In this document: piece after piece, positions 61,547 through 64,000 of the stretch | How the letters are laid out: the number at the start of each line of letters is the position of its first letter | Position numbering within the stretch: position 1 is the first letter of the stretch | NCBI GenBank assembly: GCA_034439755.1 | Contig: JAWXAZ010000140.1 | Span: 19,427 to 83,426, forward strand | Length of the DNA: 64,000 bases | DNA from: B1 sp034439755 | GTDB lineage: Bacteria > Bacteroidota > Bacteroidia > UKL13-3 | Direction: 5' to 3' | Notes under the pieces: model-generated | Told to the model about the DNA's origin: nothing | What the model saw: the letters and a program-made list of their open reading frames with translations, nothing else | Databases searched by the model: none | Program-made: the position numbers and the translations under genes

Positions 61547-62038
61547 ATGGATATCAGACTTTTTGTTACCGGAGGCACATTTGATAAGGAATACAACGAA
61601 TTGAATGGCCAATTGTTTTTTAAAGACACCCACATTCACGAAATCTTAAAACTAGGCAGAAGCAAACTCAATACCAATATTAGAACTTTGATGCTCATAG
61701 ACAGTTTGGATATTACGGATAGCGACCGCCGCGTGATTGCCGAAAACTGCGCCAGTTGTGTGGAAGATAGAATTGTAATTACCCACGGCACCGATACCAT
61801 GACCGAAACTGCGGCCTATTTAGCCAAAGAAAACATCAACAAAACCATTGTAATAACAGGGGCAATGATTCCATATAAATTTGGTTCAAGCGATGGACTT
61901 TTTAATTTGGGAGGCGCCTTGGCCTTTGCCCAAACCTTGCCAGTGGGTGTTTACGTAGCCATGAACGGCCGTTATTTTAACTGGGACAATTGCCGCAAAG
62001 ACAAGCAAAACGGCATTTTTGAGGAGAGTAATTCTTAA
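61547..62038 (+). CDS. Short asparaginase-domain protein
   Basis: A 163-aa protein matching only the N-terminal domain of type I/II L-asparaginase. The first catalytic block is RLFVTGGTFDKEYNE (the GGT Thr), the second DRIVITHGTDTMTETA with the HGTDT motif, and TIVITGAMIPYKFGSSD follows. The C-terminal domain of about 170 residues is missing, with an ordinary stop. Such stand-alone domains exist as a family in the phylum, so this need not be a truncation. Activity is uncertain. ATG 61547 (MDIRLFVTGG) is used; 61532 would add five residues. Confidence 0.85.
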   Translation: MDIRLFVTGGTFDKEYNELNGQLFFKDTHIHEILKLGRSKLNTNIRTLMLIDSLDITDSDRRVIAENCASCVEDRIVITHGTDTMTETAAYLAKENINKTIVITGAMIPYKFGSSDGLFNLGGALAFAQTLPVGVYVAMNGRYFNWDNCRKDKQNGIFEESNS

Positions 62039-62089
62039 ACCCATATTAATCAATAGGAGGTTTAAAAAACCGAACGATTTGATTTAGTT

Positions 62090-62180
62090 GGGGTAACCCC
62101 GATTTAATGATTGTTTCAATTCCGTGCATACGGGATTGAATTAAATCATTAAATCGATTCAGCATTTTTTAATGCTGAAT
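62090..62180. repeat. Cluster of hairpins between the asparaginase and T9SS genes
   Basis: Three inverted repeats follow each other. GGGGTAACCCC at 62090-62100. A large stem: 62100-62112 pairs with 62144-62156 over 13 bp and 62116-62125 pairs with 62130-62139 (one G-T) around a GCAT loop. Last, ATTCAGCATT (62157-62166) pairs with AATGCTGAAT (62171-62180) with a TTTT loop. It looks like a mobile-type noncoding repeat element; it may also act as a terminator for the asparaginase gene. Confidence 0.7.
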
Positions 62181-62232
62181 TTGGGTTAAAATATTGTAGA
62201 ATGTGGAAGTAGGTTTGTTCTGAAATAGAGAA

Positions 62233-62295
62233 GGGTTGCCCGCAAAATGGGGGCGGGTTGCTCGCAAAATAGGGACAGGTCGCGCCCTGTCCCTA
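62233..62295. repeat. REP-like palindromic element with a 22-bp tandem pair
   Basis: Two imperfect 22-bp copies (62233-62254 and 62255-62276) of GGGTTGCCCGCAAAAT... precede a hairpin whose arms TAGGGACAGG (62270-62279) and CCTGTCCCTA (62286-62295) are perfect reverse complements around TCGCGC. It is markedly GC-richer than its surroundings. Such 'AGGGACAGG' palindromes are known to me as dispersed repeats in bacterial genomes. It ends 9 bp before the T9SS gene stop on the minus strand. Confidence 0.65.
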
Positions 62296-62304
62296 CGGTA
62301 ATTT

Positions 62305-63489
62305 TTATTCGTGCTGAACCAACACCTTTTTAACCACCCTTTTATTGCCATTAAAATAAGCTGCAAGGTAATACATTCCGTTGGGTAAATGTGCGGTGCT
62401 TAATGTGAAAGTTTGGTTGTTTACTTGTTGTGTTTGCAGACTTATTCCCTTTTCGTCTATTAACTCAATAAAATCTATTTTGGTTTGCTTAGGGTCTATA
62501 AACTCAATGGTAATTTGTGAACTGGCAGGATTTGGGTAAACCTTTGCATAATTGCCAGCATCTAGCACCTCTGTAATGCCATCTAATAAGTGGCAGCCAG
62601 GTATAATGCAGCCATTGGTATCTGTTTTGATAATCCAGGCATCTGTAAAGCCAGTGGTATGTGTGGTGTCTTTTCCATCTGCACAAATTATAAAACCATC
62701 GTTAACGGCTGTGAGGCTATAAGGGCGGTTGCTCATATACCATTGGCTAAATGTTCTGCGCCATTTTATGTTGCCTAATGTATCTAGTTTGCAAAACTGA
62801 ATGTAATCGTTGTATTTAGCGTAAGACATTGTATCTGATGCTTGACCAAGCCCATAAAGGAAACCATTTTTATAAATAGGGTAACCTATGTATGTACCTG
62901 TTGAATAGAACTTGCTTGCAATACCCTGTAAAGTTTTGGTGTATTGAATTATTTCTCCCTTTTCATTTGTAACAGTTAAATCTGCAAAGGCCCTAATAGT
63001 TAAATCCTTCTGACTACCGGAACCACCACCAAACCAATAATATTTACTATTAATTGAAATAACGTTAACATTAAGCACAGGCAATTGATACTTATTTTCA
63101 ATCTTCTTTTCCCAAATAATATTGCCTAAGGTATCTATTTTTGCAAACCAAGCAAATGTAGAATCTCTTATACCATTGCCTAAATCACCTAAAACAGTTT
63201 GCACACCGCCAATAATAAAATGTCCATCTGTGGTAATTGCAGATCCTGTTGGGTAAACCCTTTTATTAGTATAAACTTTATACCATAACTGTTTGCCTGT
63301 GGTGTCGAAACAAAGAGCAGCAAAAGGAGAGCCTAAAACATTTCCATTAAAACCAAATGCATAAATTTTATCTGCAATTTTTTTAATTACTTTTATTTTT
63401 AACGTAAATGGAGTGCCTGCAATTTGTATTCTATTTTTAAAATCTCCTAAGCTATCCAACTCATAAATAAAGTATCTAACATTATTCAA
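62305..63489 (-). CDS. Secreted T9SS sorting-domain protein, C-terminal part of a frameshifted gene
   Basis: A 394-residue reading frame with no signal peptide. It has beta-propeller-type repeats such as YAFGFNGNVLGSPFAALCFD, IIGGVQTVLGDLGNGIRDS and FAWFAKIDTLGNIIWEKKI, then a linker VLDAGNYAKVYPNPASSQIT and a T9SS type A tail ending KKVLVQHE. The frame is open upstream to about 63575 and joins the 63524-63838 frame if one T is removed from an 8-T run at 63566-63573. The joined protein would be about 511 aa. The first start codon in the frame is TTG 63489. Confidence 0.75.
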   Translation of the reverse strand: MNNVRYFIYELDSLGDFKNRIQIAGTPFTLKIKVIKKIADKIYAFGFNGNVLGSPFAALCFDTTGKQLWYKVYTNKRVYPTGSAITTDGHFIIGGVQTVLGDLGNGIRDSTFAWFAKIDTLGNIIWEKKIENKYQLPVLNVNVISINSKYYWFGGGSGSQKDLTIRAFADLTVTNEKGEIIQYTKTLQGIASKFYSTGTYIGYPIYKNGFLYGLGQASDTMSYAKYNDYIQFCKLDTLGNIKWRRTFSQWYMSNRPYSLTAVNDGFIICADGKDTTHTTGFTDAWIIKTDTNGCIIPGCHLLDGITEVLDAGNYAKVYPNPASSQITIEFIDPKQTKIDFIELIDEKGISLQTQQVNNQTFTLSTAHLPNGMYYLAAYFNGNKRVVKKVLVQHE

Positions 63490-63523
63490 GGAATCATCTT
63501 CCCTTATAAATACACAGTTTTTA

Positions 63524-63838
63524 TTATTTACTTTTAGTGATGGCCAACCTGTTGCATAATTGTACTTTTTTTTCCAATATGAAATTTCGAATCAAAACGC
63601 CTTCAAAATTTATAACAAAATTATGTACATGAACATATTTTACTGAATCGTTTATGGTATCTACAGGATTAAAAAAATCTCCGTTAAAGAGAATAGTTTT
63701 ATTAATATCATTAATTTCAACAACATTATATACACTTTCCCAGCCTTTATAAATATCATACAGATTTGAATAATAAGGTTGGCAATAAATTTTACCAAAA
63801 AATACTATAATTAAAAGTGTTATAAAAATCCTTTTCAT
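63524..63838 (-). CDS. N-terminal part of the frameshifted T9SS protein
   Basis: A 104-residue frame beginning with a signal peptide (MKRIFITLLIIVFFGKIYC) and then QPYYSNLYDIYKGWESVYNV. It runs to GVLIRNFILEKKV and shortly stops. In the neighbouring frame, YNYATGWPSLKVNNKNCVF continues naturally after LEKK. Removing one base of the homopolymer gives LEKKYNYATGW. TTG 63844 precedes ATG 63838 by two codons; ATG is preferred. This is the export signal for the downstream T9SS fragment. Confidence 0.7.
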   Translation of the reverse strand: MKRIFITLLIIVFFGKIYCQPYYSNLYDIYKGWESVYNVVEINDINKTILFNGDFFNPVDTINDSVKYVHVHNFVINFEGVLIRNFILEKKVQLCNRLAITKSK

Positions 63839-63925
63839 CTTCAAATTAATGATTTATTACAACTCTTTTTACCTCAACAACTGTATTATTATTAGTTAAT
63901 AATCACTGTTGTCCGATAAAAATTT

Positions 63926-63957
63926 AAAAGAAGGAAGTAATTAAACTCCCTTCTTTA
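63926..63957 (-). terminator. Probable terminator for a gene beyond the right edge
   Basis: AAAGAAGG (63927-63934) pairs with CCTTCTTT (63949-63956); three inner pairs AGT/ACT extend it. On the minus strand the stem is followed by a TTTTAAATTTTT tract. It lies just after a possible minus-strand stop codon at 63976-63978. Confidence 0.5.
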
Positions 63958-63975
63958 TAGTAGTTTTGAAATTCG

Positions 63976-64000
63976 TTAAAACACAAAATTTACTATGGAC
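63976..64000 (-). CDS. Possible 3' end of a minus-strand gene
   Basis: At the window edge the minus strand reads ...SIVNFVF and TAA (63976-63978), which would be the last codons of a gene entering from the right and ending about 20 nt before the terminator. Seven codons cannot establish a gene; the other frames are also open. Confidence 0.15.

Noticed and set aside
61547..62038. Asparaginase pseudogene
   Set aside because: The frame is intact with a clean stop, and stand-alone domains of this kind exist; decay cannot be shown.
62169..62366. Small Arg/Pro-rich frame across the repeat cluster, minus strand
   Set aside because: It runs over the hairpin and the REP-like element and into the end of the T9SS gene; no family sequence and no promoter.

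Overview
The window is a chromosomal segment of a Gram-negative member of the Bacteroidota. The signs are: a type IX secretion (T9SS) protein of the PorV family and several secreted proteins with T9SS C-terminal sorting tails; a SusC/CirA-like TonB receptor with an N-terminal carboxypeptidase-regulatory domain; an lpxK gene for lipid A; no convincing Shine-Dalgarno sites; and repeated upstream boxes of the Bacteroidota -7 type (TAnnTTTG). Composition is AT-rich by eye. No rRNA, tRNA, CRISPR array, prophage or intact insertion sequence is seen. I cannot fix the order or genus.

Layout. 1-720: decayed DNA with the remnants of a PIN-type toxin-antitoxin pair. 722-9100: envelope and housekeeping genes (lytic transglycosylase, lpxK, purine nucleoside phosphorylase, engB), a TonB receptor with a long palindromic operator, an unusual aroE carrying an internal pentapeptide-repeat block, and a PlsC-like acyltransferase. 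9091-11600: VOC protein, short-chain dehydrogenase, rnhB. 11700-15653: polysaccharide assembly genes (flippase, Wzz, O-antigen ligase/polymerase). 15779-27131: PorV2-like protein, tyrS, flavin reductase, yidC, pyrG, a 2-oxoacid dehydrogenase E2 and an ABC exporter. 27258-27931: an intact DUF6364/PIN toxin-antitoxin pair. 27942-38401: AMP nucleosidase, a MoxR-like ATPase plus VWA pair, an EEP hydrolase, mnmD with an FAD oxidase (a possible split MnmC), a decayed gene, dipeptide epimerase, the bifunctional NAD(P)HX repair enzyme and a DUF3109 protein. 38399-38713: a tandem array of 65-66 bp units. 38812-48891: rlmN, a MacAB-like ABC system, a secreted metallopeptidase, YigZ, an EamA permease, ribD and pruA. 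48984-61396: serine hydrolase, pseudouridine synthase, panB, a lipoprotein, dnaK with a sigma-54-like promoter, a large PKD/T9SS protein and 2-oxoacid:ferredoxin oxidoreductase. 61547-64000: short asparaginase-domain protein, a palindrome-rich repeat cluster, and a secreted T9SS protein split by a frameshift in an A8 tract.

Most genes are housekeeping. The strongest unusual signals are the shikimate dehydrogenase split by about fifteen near-perfect 15-bp repeats that encode pentapeptides; the 38-bp palindrome between that gene and the TonB receptor; the promoter-containing minisatellite upstream of the DUF3109 gene; several -7 boxes lying only 4-7 nt before the start codon, which implies leaderless transcripts; and the homopolymer frameshift in the T9SS protein. 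No complete new multi-gene system could be demonstrated from sequence alone.
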